Assembly (NCBI RefSeq): GCF_000801105.2
Contig: NC_079515.1
Location: forward strand, 6,758,001 to 6,822,000
DNA: 64,000 nt
Origin: Raphanus sativus
Lineage: Eukaryota; Streptophyta; Magnoliopsida; Brassicales; Brassicaceae
Reading direction: 5' to 3'
The stretch's first letter is position 1. Each line of letters begins with the position of its first letter. The position numbers and the translations under genes are program-made. Shown one piece after another: positions 54,901 to 64,000 of the stretch. The notes under the pieces are model-generated. The model had not been told where the DNA came from, did no database searches, and worked only from the letters and a program-made list of their open reading frames with translations.

Positions 54901-57900
54901 AGACATGTATGTGCTTAGTAGCTATTTATTCTACATTGATGCTTCTTTAGTGGGCAATGGAGCTCTTACTTGCCAGGTTAGGAGGATGAGTACACGTTAA
55001 TCCTTTCATTTTAATCTTTGGTAGCATGACTTGTAAGACTTATTGTGTGGCCGCAGTGAATATTTGATGTTGCTTAATCAGTCATTGTTTCCGTTTATAC
55101 TTGGTGACCTATTGAAACTGGTAAACATAAATAGTTTTGGATGTGATCATTTCTTCCTGTCCTCTCAGAAATTAGCAATTCATTAGTTTATTCAATGATT
55201 GTTATACTCAGAGATAATTCCTTGGTTAGAATAAATTCTCTTTCACTTTTAGTCTGGAGGGTAGATTTCTATTTTTTCATAGTTTATTGAGTGAGTTTTA
55301 TATACTTCTACTCAAGGAGGTTGCTTCTGTTCTTCACAACAGTATAGACATGTAACTTTCAGTTTACTGTTTGGATTCTCAATTTTTCATTTGTTTATTA
55401 CTATCTCTTTTCAGATATACATCCTTATATACAAGGAGGTTGCTCTTGCTTTAAAGATCAACAGTGTATATAGCAAACGCAGGCTTCTTAGCATTCATGA
55501 GAATGTGAGGGTACTTCGTTATCCTGACCACTTCTCTAGTGGTGTCTATCTCTGGTATGATATCTGCACAGTTCTAATCTATTTTCTTTCTTGTTTATAT
55601 TTCTTGTTTATTATTTCTAATATTCCTAACCACAAAACAAACGGGAATAACTTCGTTTTCTACTTCTGCATGTCTTTGCAGGTCTCACCATGAAAAACTC
55701 GTCATCGTCGATCATCAGGTTTGCTTCATTGGAGGGTTGGACTTGTGTTTTGGCCGGTACGACACGTTTGAACATAAAGTAGGAGATGACCCTTCTGTGA
55801 CATGGCCTGGAAAGGACTATTACAACCCCAGGTAAGAATTTTCTTTTTACAACGAGTATAACAGAGGTATTGCGAATAAAGAGGTGAATTGATTTTCAGA
55901 TGTAAAATGGGGTCTCCTTTCAATTTACCAATTTTACTTTTTTTTTAATAAGAACAATTTATCTTTCACTTGCCAGTAGTTTTGGCTGTGATGTTTGACT
56001 ATAAACTGTTTGGTGCTTTCCACCAATCAGATATTGAATCTCCAATACAAACCAGGGATTGCCACATTTCATATTTCTGAATTGTACCCTATGATTACTG
56101 TTTGAACGCTATAAAATTTTCTGCAGAGAATCTGAACCAAACACTTGGGAGGATGCTTTGAAAGATGAGTTAGACCGGAGAAAATATCCACGGATGCCTT
56201 GGCATGATGTGCATTGTGCTTTATGGGGTCCACCTTGCCGTGATGTGGCTAGGCACTTTGTCCAACGCTGGAACTATGCTAAGGTTCATCCATTTGTCAT
56301 GAACAATCTTCTATCTGTTTGATTTTTGGTGTCACTATCGTAAAATAATCAATGATCGTTTCAGAGAAACAAAGCACCATACGAAGATTCAATTCCGCTT
56401 CTTATGCCCCAACATCACATGGTTATACCACACTACATGGGAAGGATAGAGGAGTCGGACACTGAATGCAAGAATGACGAAGACAGCATTAAAGGGATTA
56501 GAAGAGATGATTCATTTTCTTCTGGATCATCTTTGCAGGACATTCCGTTACTTTTGCCTCAAGAGCCAGTTGATGAGGATGGTTCGAGTGGGGGGCATAA
56601 AGCAAATGGTACTAACAGTAGAAATGGTCCATTTTCTTTCCGGAAATCCAAAATAGAACCAGTTGTTGGAGATACTCCTATGAGGGGCTTTGTAGATGAT
56701 CGTAATGTGCTACATCGTCCAGTGGCAAAGCGTGGTTCTAGTTCAATTGATTCAGAGTGGTGGGAAACACAAGAACGTGGTTATCAGGTCGGGTCGCCAG
56801 ATGAGACTGGACAAGTCGGTCCGAGAACTTCATGCCGCTGTCAGGTTGGTGTTTTGGAAGTTTATATATACCATTAATCTGTTGCATTCCCAGTTTATCT
56901 TGCAGAGATGCTATTGTGTAAGTTGTTCCTCTGTTTCCTTCTTGTCTTGCGTACAATCTTCGAAATTTTCTGAGAAAAAAGAAACAGAATTTCCCGGCAA
57001 TATTTACACTGATTGCACCTATTTTCAGATTATACGAAGCGTCAGCCAGTGGTCTGCTGGAACAAGCCAAGTTGAAGAGAGTATCCATTCTGCTTACCGT
57101 TCTCTCATTGATAAAGCTGAACATTTTATCTACATTGAGGTATTTGCTATAAGATTTTTTTTTCTTTATAGAATCACAATTTGACAGCATCATGTAGAGT
57201 TTTATTAAAACAAACCTGCCATATTCGCATTATACAAGTAGTGGACATAGGTTCACATCCGCTCCATTTTTCTGACTTCACATCTGGTGCTATTCGTATC
57301 CAGAATCAGTTTTTCATATCAGGCCTTTCTGGAGATGACACAATAAAGAACCGTGTCTTAGAAGCGTTGTACAAGAGGATTTTGCGTGCCCATAACGAAA
57401 AGAAAAGTTTCAGAGTTGTTGTTGTTATACCTCTCCTCCCGGGGTTTCAGGTTACTTCATTTTCCAAAAGAAATTTCCTCTGATACGCATTTGTTCTAAA
57501 CGACCTATGTACCTGGCAGGGAGGTATTGATGATAGCGGTGCAGCATCAGTTAGAGCCATAATGCATTGGCAGTATCGAACCATGTACAGAGGACAAAAT
57601 TCAATATTGAACAATCTTTACAAAACTGTTGGCCCAAAGGCTAATGATTATATCTCCTTCTACGGCCTTAGGGCGTATGGTAAACTTTCCGAAGATGGAC
57701 CCGTCGCCACTAGTCAGGTAACAAAACTAATTATCTATTGGTTAGATTTGCATTGTTGCCTTTCTAGAGGATGCATTTTTCATGTGTTTAAATGTAGTGA
57801 CTGCTGAAAATTGTGAATAATGTCTCTCTCTCCGTGCAGGTGTATGTTCACAGTAAAATCATGATAATTGATGACCGTGCAGCACTGATTGGATCTGCCA

Positions 57901-59088
57901 ATATCAATGACCGGAGTTTGCTTGGATCAAGAGATTCTGAGGTCAGTATTTTACACACCATTGATGCCTCAACATGTTACAGCGGAGTTTATACTTAGTG
58001 AGGAATTTATATCATAGTACATGTTGAATATGTTTTTGTAATACTGTATGTATGCTGAACATGCTTGTGTTCTTTTATATCAGATTGGAGTACTAATCGA
58101 AGACAAAGAGTTGGTAGATTCGCGCATGGCTGGAAAGCCATGGAAGGCTGGGAAATTTTCTTTGAGCCTTAGGCTGTCTCTGTGGTCAGAACACCTTGGA
58201 CTTCGTAGTGGAGAGGTTTGCAATCACATCCTTAAATCGTTTCTCTATATGGGATAATGTTTCTACAGTATAACCAACGGAGTCATGAGCTTTCAGTATA
58301 TAAAACATATTTGGTACTTCAAACACCATGAAACTATTCTTACAAACGAAACTAATGGTGTACTTACATTACACCTAATGATGAATGATGATTTAAACCT
58401 CCCCAGCGTCAACTTTCAATCAATAGTTGTGATTGAAGAGGGTCTTCAAGACTCTTATCCGTGCTGTATTTACAATAGTGTGATATTTGGCTTTTTGTTT
58501 CCAGATTGATCAGATAATTGATCCCGTTTCTGATTCAACCTACAAGGAGATATGGATGGCAACTGCAAAGGTTAGAAACATGATTACATAATCAACATTT
58601 TGATTTCACTGGCCACATATATATATATATATATATAATAACCTGTGAGCTATTTATATTCCAATGCACAGACAAACACGATGATATATCAGGATGTCTT
58701 CTCTTGTGTACCCAATGACCTCATCCATTCACGGTACAATCTCGGTTTATCTTTCCCCTTTCCAGCTTTGGATACTGTCAATTATGTTTAAAGAAGTGAA
58801 AATAGTCTGGACATGATTCCTCCTGGGTATAAATGCAGAATGGCGTTCAGACAAAGCATATCGTATTGGAAGGAGAAACTGGGACACACAACCATCGACT
58901 TGGGAATAGCACCGGAGAAGCTGGAGTCTTACCACAATGGAGACATCAAGAGAAGCGATCCAATGGACAGACTAAAGTCGATAAAGGGACATCTAGTCTC
59001 TTTCCCTTTAGATTTCATGTGCAAAGAAGATCTGAGACCCTTCTTCAATGAGAGTGAATACTACGCATCCGCTCAAGTCTTCCATTGA
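51912..59088 (+). CDS. PLDZETA1: Phospholipase D zeta 1 (PX-PH-PLD)
   Basis: Hydrolyses phosphatidylcholine to phosphatidic acid; in Arabidopsis it affects root-hair patterning and membrane traffic. Twenty exons: 51912-52166, 52329-52430, 52550-52656, 52758-52896, 53119-53289, 53733-53906, 54439-54681, 54766-54882, 55415-55554, 55682-55831, 56127-56283, 56365-56844, 57029-57139, 57304-57450, 57520-57717, 57840-57941, 58084-58215, 58505-58570, 58672-58733, 58839-59088. Total 3303 nt, 1100 residues, all in frame (Arabidopsis about 1096). A PX domain then a PH domain occupy roughly the first 350 residues ([18 protein letters not shown] begins the PH part). HKD motif 1 is H486, K488, D493; motif 2 is H901, K903, D908. 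It ends ASAQVFH. Intron 1 has a GC donor. Confidence 0.95.
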
Positions 59089-60484
59089 GATTATACCTTA
59101 TATACTAATCTCATAATCTATTCAGCGACTAGTCTACACGGAAAAAAACCATTGATTGCTATCTTTAACCAATTCATTTCATATGTTTATGGGAAAGAAT
59201 TAAAGGTGTCTGTATAGGGAGGGATATGTGTGATGTTGGAAACAAGAGGGAACTCGGAAGAGAAGCCATTTTGCTAATTTTGGTTGCTCTCTTCTGAGGT
59301 AAATTAAAAGAAAGAACAAGTCATTTTTCTAAAGGTTAAATATTTAGTATCGTATACTTGACATTAAATTTGTCTCGTTTGTAGTTTATGCAAAAGAAGA
59401 TTACAGAATAATCTAATGTACGTTTCGAGATCCAGGAGAAGACATATGTGACATTGAGTTTGTGCCTTTTGTTGCTTGGCTCAGAATGAAACAACTCCAT
59501 ATTTGCTACTGGCCTCTCTTCGTTGTGACAACAGTTTTCTTCTGACTGCTTGTATCTACTTGTGGAAAGTAATACCATGCGGATAATTTGGTGACTTATT
59601 GTTTATTTTTACAGATACTATATTTGAAAAGTGAATTTCCTTATGTGTTATGTTTCTCCATGATTTAAAGTATTTGATTTATTATATAATTAAAACCAAT
59701 TTTCTATTAATAATATTATATTATATTTTATATTACCAAATTCCCCATAAGTTAATATGATTAAATATCAAAATAAAAAAAAAATATTTTTTACCCACCA
59801 CCTCTATAATAGCTTGTTGTCACCAGAAATTTCTAATGGTTTAATAGATGATAGCGATTAAACCGGAAGAGGTAAAGATTGAAATGAATCATGTGGGTAT
59901 GCTTATTGGTAAAGAAAGCTACGATGCTTTGGCGAAAGAAAAGAAGAAGCATCGCCATGGATGATATTTCTGCTCTCTGTCTCTTCTTCAACCTCTAATA
60001 ACTCACACACACATCAATGTTTTCAGCTTCAACAACCAAGATGTGATACATATGCATTTACATAATGTAGTATAGGACAAGTAAACCTTGTGCATGATAT
60101 TTTTAGTAGATTTTGTAATAGCATGATGATATTTTGTGAACTCACGTCAATAACTATTCTTTAGTTAACAACTTAACATAGGTTTTTTTTTTTAAAGAAA
60201 AAAAAAATTCGACCATAGGTTTAGTTTACTTATTAACTTAACATAGGTTTATAAGTAAAGATGCACACAACACAATACATAAAGAAAGAAAAAACACAAT
60301 ACCTTGCTGGATAAGTCTTAACGTACTAAATAAGTAAATTACCAAAAAACCAAAAAAAAAGTATATGACCTAATTTATACAGTGTACATAATAGCTCTGG
60401 CTCTCTACATATATATGTATAGATAAACCCTAAATTTTGAAGGTTATTTAGAACAAAGATTCGACCATTGAAACAAAAGCGACG
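59089..60484. other. Intergenic region with PP2C tail remnant
   Basis: PLD zeta 1 3' flank, AT-rich filler, a PP2C 3' remnant at about 59900-60060, and the F-box promoter with an ATATATATG stretch near 60410. Confidence 0.6.
59900..60060 (+). pseudogene. Remnant of a PP2C 3' end
   Basis: About 59915-59998 encodes KATMLWRKKRRSIAMDD, then ISALCLFFNL and TAA. This matches the last exon of the PP2C remnant at 62769-62942, and similarity continues into the 3'UTR. Nothing upstream of this tail is recognisable. Confidence 0.8.
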
Positions 60485-61681
60485 ATGATATCCGACCTTC
60501 CAAGGGATGTGGCAGAGGAGGTGCTCTCTTGGCTTCCGGTTACATCTCTGGGAGGAGTAAGATCTACTTGTAAGAAGTGGAACACTTTAACCAAAGATGA
60601 CGACTTTATAAAGAAGCACCTCGGTAAGAATCAGCGGAGGAAGGTGGTGATGTTGCTGGACTATAAGGTTTATTTGATGAGCGTTGATCTCCTCACTCCA
60701 CCGTCTATAGAGCGTATAGGCAAGCTCGTTAGCCTAAACCACAAGGATCCTGCTGCTGCTGCTGATAGAGTCGAGATATCTAGCATCTTTCACTGCGACG
60801 GTTTATTGTTATGCATCACCAAAGGCTCTCAGCTTGTTGTTTGGAACCCTTATAGTGGGAAGACAAGGTGGATCGAACCCAGAGATTCTTACAACAGATT
60901 TGACACGTACGCTCTCGGATACTCCGAGAAGAATAATTGCTCTCTTCCTCGTAGCCACAAAGTCTTGAGATTTGTGGATTTCTACGACTGGAGTTTAGGT
61001 CGCGGAGTTCATAAGTTTGAACTCTACAGTTTTAACTCTAACTCGTGGAAAGTTGTTGATGTCAACCCTGACTGGACTCTAGGGTATTATCAACGTGGCG
61101 TGTCTCTAAAGGGAAACACTTACTGGTTTGCTCAAGAGAAGCTTTCATTAGTTCCAAGAACAGATTTATCAGATCTCCGTGATTTCTTACTCTGTTTTGA
61201 TTTTACAAAAGAGAGGTTTGGGCCGCGTCTGCCTCTGCCTTTTCACTCCTTTGACGAGATAGTGACCATCTCTAGTGTTAGAGAAGAGCAGCTTGCTGTG
61301 CTATATCAGGAAGATGGTATTTCTCCATACACGGTCAAGATTTGGATTAGTAGCAAGATCGAACCTAATGCAGTGTCGTGGAACAAGCTGTTCCTAAATG
61401 TTGATATGAAACCACTCACTGGTTTTCTGTTTCATTATACCTGTGGGAGTTTCTTCGTTGACGAGGAGGAGGAGGAGGTGGCAGTGGTTCTTGATGAAGC
61501 CAGAGATGAGGTTGGCCGCATTACTAGCAACATTGCTTGCATCATTGGTAAAAATAGTCACTTCAAACAAGTGGATCTCGGAGGACTCGTAGATCCTTCT
61601 CTTGACCTCCCCACGTACCCATATCGTAGCCCACCTGTGTTTGTGTGCTCTTATGTTCCTAGTAGTGTGGAAATCCTGTAA
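60485..61681 (+). CDS. F-box protein with F-box-associated domain
   Basis: Single-exon gene of 398 residues. The F-box is at the N-terminus ([19 protein letters not shown], then [22 protein letters not shown]). The rest matches the type 1 F-box-associated domain ([15 protein letters not shown] near 120, [19 protein letters not shown], then [10 protein letters not shown]). It would serve as substrate receptor of an SCF ubiquitin ligase; substrate unknown. It is from the same broad family as the gene at 1419-2609 but clearly diverged. It sits between two PP2C remnants, so it was inserted or duplicated there after the PP2C split. A (CA)n run follows the stop. Confidence 0.88.
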   Translation: MISDLPRDVAEEVLSWLPVTSLGGVRSTCKKWNTLTKDDDFIKKHLGKNQRRKVVMLLDYKVYLMSVDLLTPPSIERIGKLVSLNHKDPAAAADRVEISSIFHCDGLLLCITKGSQLVVWNPYSGKTRWIEPRDSYNRFDTYALGYSEKNNCSLPRSHKVLRFVDFYDWSLGRGVHKFELYSFNSNSWKVVDVNPDWTLGYYQRGVSLKGNTYWFAQEKLSLVPRTDLSDLRDFLLCFDFTKERFGPRLPLPFHSFDEIVTISSVREEQLAVLYQEDGISPYTVKIWISSKIEPNAVSWNKLFLNVDMKPLTGFLFHYTCGSFFVDEEEEEVAVVLDEARDEVGRITSNIACIIGKNSHFKQVDLGGLVDPSLDLPTYPYRSPPVFVCSYVPSSVEIL

Positions 61682-61683
61682 AC

Positions 61684-61706
61684 TGCACACACACACACAC
61701 ACACAC
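61684..61706. repeat. (CA)n microsatellite
   Basis: A short CA dinucleotide run directly after the F-box stop codon. Confidence 0.9.
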
Positions 61707-62050
61707 AACTAAAAGGTTATGAATGTTTTGAGCGGAGCGGGCGTTTCAATGTGCGGGACACTTTTTAGTCACCCATTCATACAATAGCTTTAATATTTTG
61801 CTTCCGTATAAACGTAACAAAACAATAACAAGTGCGGGACCAAATTGTACACAAATTTTATATACCAATTTTGAAAAGAAAAGCTTCATATTAGTTGTGG
61901 TTTATGTGTGTTTAGTGTAAGAATAATTTAATATTTTATTTAAATTTTAAAAAAATTCTACATTTTACATAATTTAAGTTATACTAGTTCATACACACAC
62001 ACATACTGTATATATGTTTAAATAATATTTAAAAAGCATATGCTTCTCTC

Positions 62051-62942
62051 GGTTTGATCTATGGAAGCAAGCTTGCCTGAAAACATTCTCCCTCATCGAT
62101 CTTGATCTCAAAAACAATCCGGCAATTGATTCTTACTGCAGTGGCTGCACCGCCCTCACCGCGGTCTTGCAGGTACAATCATCATTCTTAACCAAATGGT
62201 ATAATAAGTTAACATAGAAAAGATGTTAAGTGTTGAACTTTCTTTGTTTGCATTTGAAGTGTGATCATCTTGTTGTGGCAAATGCCAGTGACTCAAGAGC
62301 AGTAATAGCAACGACTTCTGATGATGGGGTAGGTTTAGTGCCGGTTCAGCTATCAGTAGACTTTAAACCGAACATTCCCGGTATTTCTCTAAAATCACCA
62401 CAAGATATTCAGATTGAGAGATTATACGAGATCTGAATTAACATTTGGTATGTATTTCTAACCGGTTAAACAGAGGAAGCAGAACGGACAAAACAATCGA
62501 ATGGACGATTGTTTTTGCCTAGATGATGAACCGGGTGGGTATGCCAAATGGCAGATCACTCGGTTTAGCTGTCTCACGAGTGTTTGGAGATTACTGCCTC
62601 AAAGACTTCGGTTTAGTCTCTGAACCGGAAGTGACATACCGAAAGATAACCAGCAAGGACCAGTTTCTCATTTTGGCCACCGATGGGGGTAATATATCAA
62701 ATATAATCGTTTTTGAATCAAAATAAAGACAGACACATGTATAAATATGTAATCACGTATGTGTTTAGATGTGGGATGTGATGACAAATGATGAAGCAGT
62801 GGAGATAGTAAGAGGAGTGAAAGACAGAAGAAAGAGTGCAAAGAGATTGGTGGAGAAAGCTATGATGCTTTGGCGTAAGAAAAGAAGAAGCATTGCCATG
62901 GATGATATCTCTGCTCTCTGTCTCTTCTTTCACCCTTGTTAA
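62051..62942 (+). pseudogene. 5'-truncated protein phosphatase 2C gene
   Basis: Exon-like pieces 62051-62172 (FDLWKQACLKTFSLIDLDL), about 62262-62380 (DHLVVANASDSRAVIATTSD), 62474-62690 (GMPNGRSLGLAVSRVFGDYC to FLILATDG) and 62769-62942 (MWDVMTNDEAVEIVRGVKD to the stop) follow a plant PP2C. The N-terminal exons with the first metal-binding Asp motif are missing. A Gly of ANAGDSRAV is Ser. Near 62510-62530 an extra T and a deletion shift the frame and create stops. An extra G precedes the last intron. Position matches Arabidopsis At3g16800. Probably non-functional. Confidence 0.85.
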
Positions 62943-63373
62943 TTTAACTCTTCTTTAACCTCTAATAACACATACACACATCACACTTTTGAGTTTCAAC
63001 AACAAATGTGATATATACGCATCTGCATTGTGTATAATAAATGATTGATTTGATGTGAAGAGAATTGTTAAGACTAGAAATGAGCGATTAAAAATTTCAA
63101 CCTGTTTTTGTAAATTGGTATGGATTGGTCATTAGGGACCAAAGGATCCAATTGAGTTGAATTATGAGAATCAATCTCACCATGATTAAAACATAGACAA
63201 TTAAAGACTGAGTTTGAGTACATTGTAATAGAGGTTTTTTAAAGTTGCATTAAGATAATAAACCATAGTAGAAAGAAAGAACAAAATTGTAGACATAAAC
63301 CAAGTCTCTGAAACCTAGTAACCTGTTTGAAAAGACACTTAACAAAAAAAGCCAAGTGATCCAGGCTGCATCA
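62943..63373. other. Short intergenic gap
   Basis: About 430 bp of AT-rich sequence between the PP2C remnant and the 3' end of PUM24. The two converge. Nothing else is seen. Confidence 0.6.
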
Positions 63374-64000
63374 TTAGGGTTTCTTGGTTTCTGGGATCTT
63401 CAACGCACCTTCGTTCACCAACACTTGCAGCTCTCCCTTAGCCATCTCACGAACTTGAAGATCTTGAGTCTCTAAGAAAGCAGCTAATATCTTTGAACTG
63501 CAGAAAAAGAAGAGATTGAACACATATTCAGAGACTTGCTTGTTAGCATATAAATATATATAAGAGAGAAGTGATTAGGCTAACCAGTGTCCTTGAGCCC
63601 ATGACCGACATTTTCCAGACAAGGCCTTGTTAAAAAGAATGGAAGCAAAAGTAGGGCTGTCCAAGACCAGCCTTCTTATTGTTCGGTTTGAGTGAAAGTC
63701 TTCCAGGATGTGCTGTGAACCCTTCTCTGATTCTTCGGGTTTCGGCTCTGCTGCTACAGAGGCAATGGCTTCGTAAAGCTCACCCAGCTTCTCGCTCAGA
63801 GTTGGCAAAAGAATACCATCACAGCCTCCCACTGCAACCTGATATGCAATAAAACATGACAATACAGAATGAGACAGGTGGAGAAATAGCATTGTTATTC
63901 GATTGAATGTAGCATCTGTTGTGGAGGAGATCAGAGCATACAAGTATTAACGGTGTAATTGGTATCACAAGCATTTAACTCTCTCCTATCGTTTCTCTCA
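63374..64000 (-). CDS. PUM24: Pumilio homologue 24 (PUF6-like), 3' exons only
   Basis: The last two coding exons are in the window: 63585-63838 (VAVGGCDGILLPTLSEKLG, PEESEKGSQHILEDFHSNRT, KALSGKCRSWAQGH) and 63374-63497 (SKILAAFLETQDLQVREMAK to KIPETKKP and TAA), joined in frame through Cys. This is the C-terminal CPL domain of nucleolar PUF6/Puf-A proteins, which bind rRNA precursor and act in ribosome biogenesis. From 63839 to the window end is intron or undetermined; the rest of the gene lies beyond 64000. Position next to PP2C fits Arabidopsis At3g16810. Confidence 0.87.

Overview
This is a plant nuclear genome window, from the mustard family (Brassicaceae) and most likely tribe Brassiceae (Brassica/Raphanus type). 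Gene content and order follow the Arabidopsis thaliana chromosome 3 interval around At3g16620 to At3g16810: TOC120, kinesin-13A, TCTP, ATL2, CAP-H2, ERF72/RAP2.3, RPL19, PLD zeta 1, a PP2C and PUM24. Several genes of that interval are absent or decayed, as expected for one fractionated copy of a polyploid-derived region. Synteny is from recalled gene order; exon structures were read directly from the sequence.

Layout. 1-5.6 kb: a foldback element, an F-box gene (minus) and a 3 kb AT-rich gap with a probable Helitron. 5.6-22.1 kb, all minus: a tandem array of two TOC120-type chloroplast import receptors, an extra TOC N-terminal exon, a scrambled partial kinesin-13A copy and the complete kinesin-13A. 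22-28 kb: a 280 bp foldback element with 9 bp target duplications, TCTP (minus), a short Helitron and an intronless cyclin A1-like retrocopy (minus). 28.3-34.7 kb: ATL2 RING-H2 ligase (plus) and condensin II CAP-H2 (minus). 34.7-40.2 kb: AT-rich transposon nest with captured SNF2 exons and a Helitron whose empty site is also in the window. 40.2-41.1 kb: ERF72-type group VII ERF with an N-degron start. 41.1-51.9 kb: transposon-rich, with a broken RPL19 gene at 46.5-47.3 kb. 51.9-59.1 kb: PLD zeta 1 (20 exons). 59.1-64 kb: PP2C debris on both sides of an intact F-box gene, then the 3' end of PUM24 (minus).

The most unusual object is TOC copy B. Its ancestral start codon reads ATT. An upstream exon, itself a duplicate TOC N-terminus with an ATG, is fused to the old 5'UTR exon tail and splice donor, and splices in frame into copy B. 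The predicted protein of about 1191 residues has the start of its acidic domain twice. The genes otherwise act separately (plastid import, microtubule depolymerisation, growth control, defence ubiquitination, chromosome structure, hypoxia signalling, phospholipid signalling, ribosome biogenesis). This is a eukaryotic gene neighbourhood, not an operon-like system.
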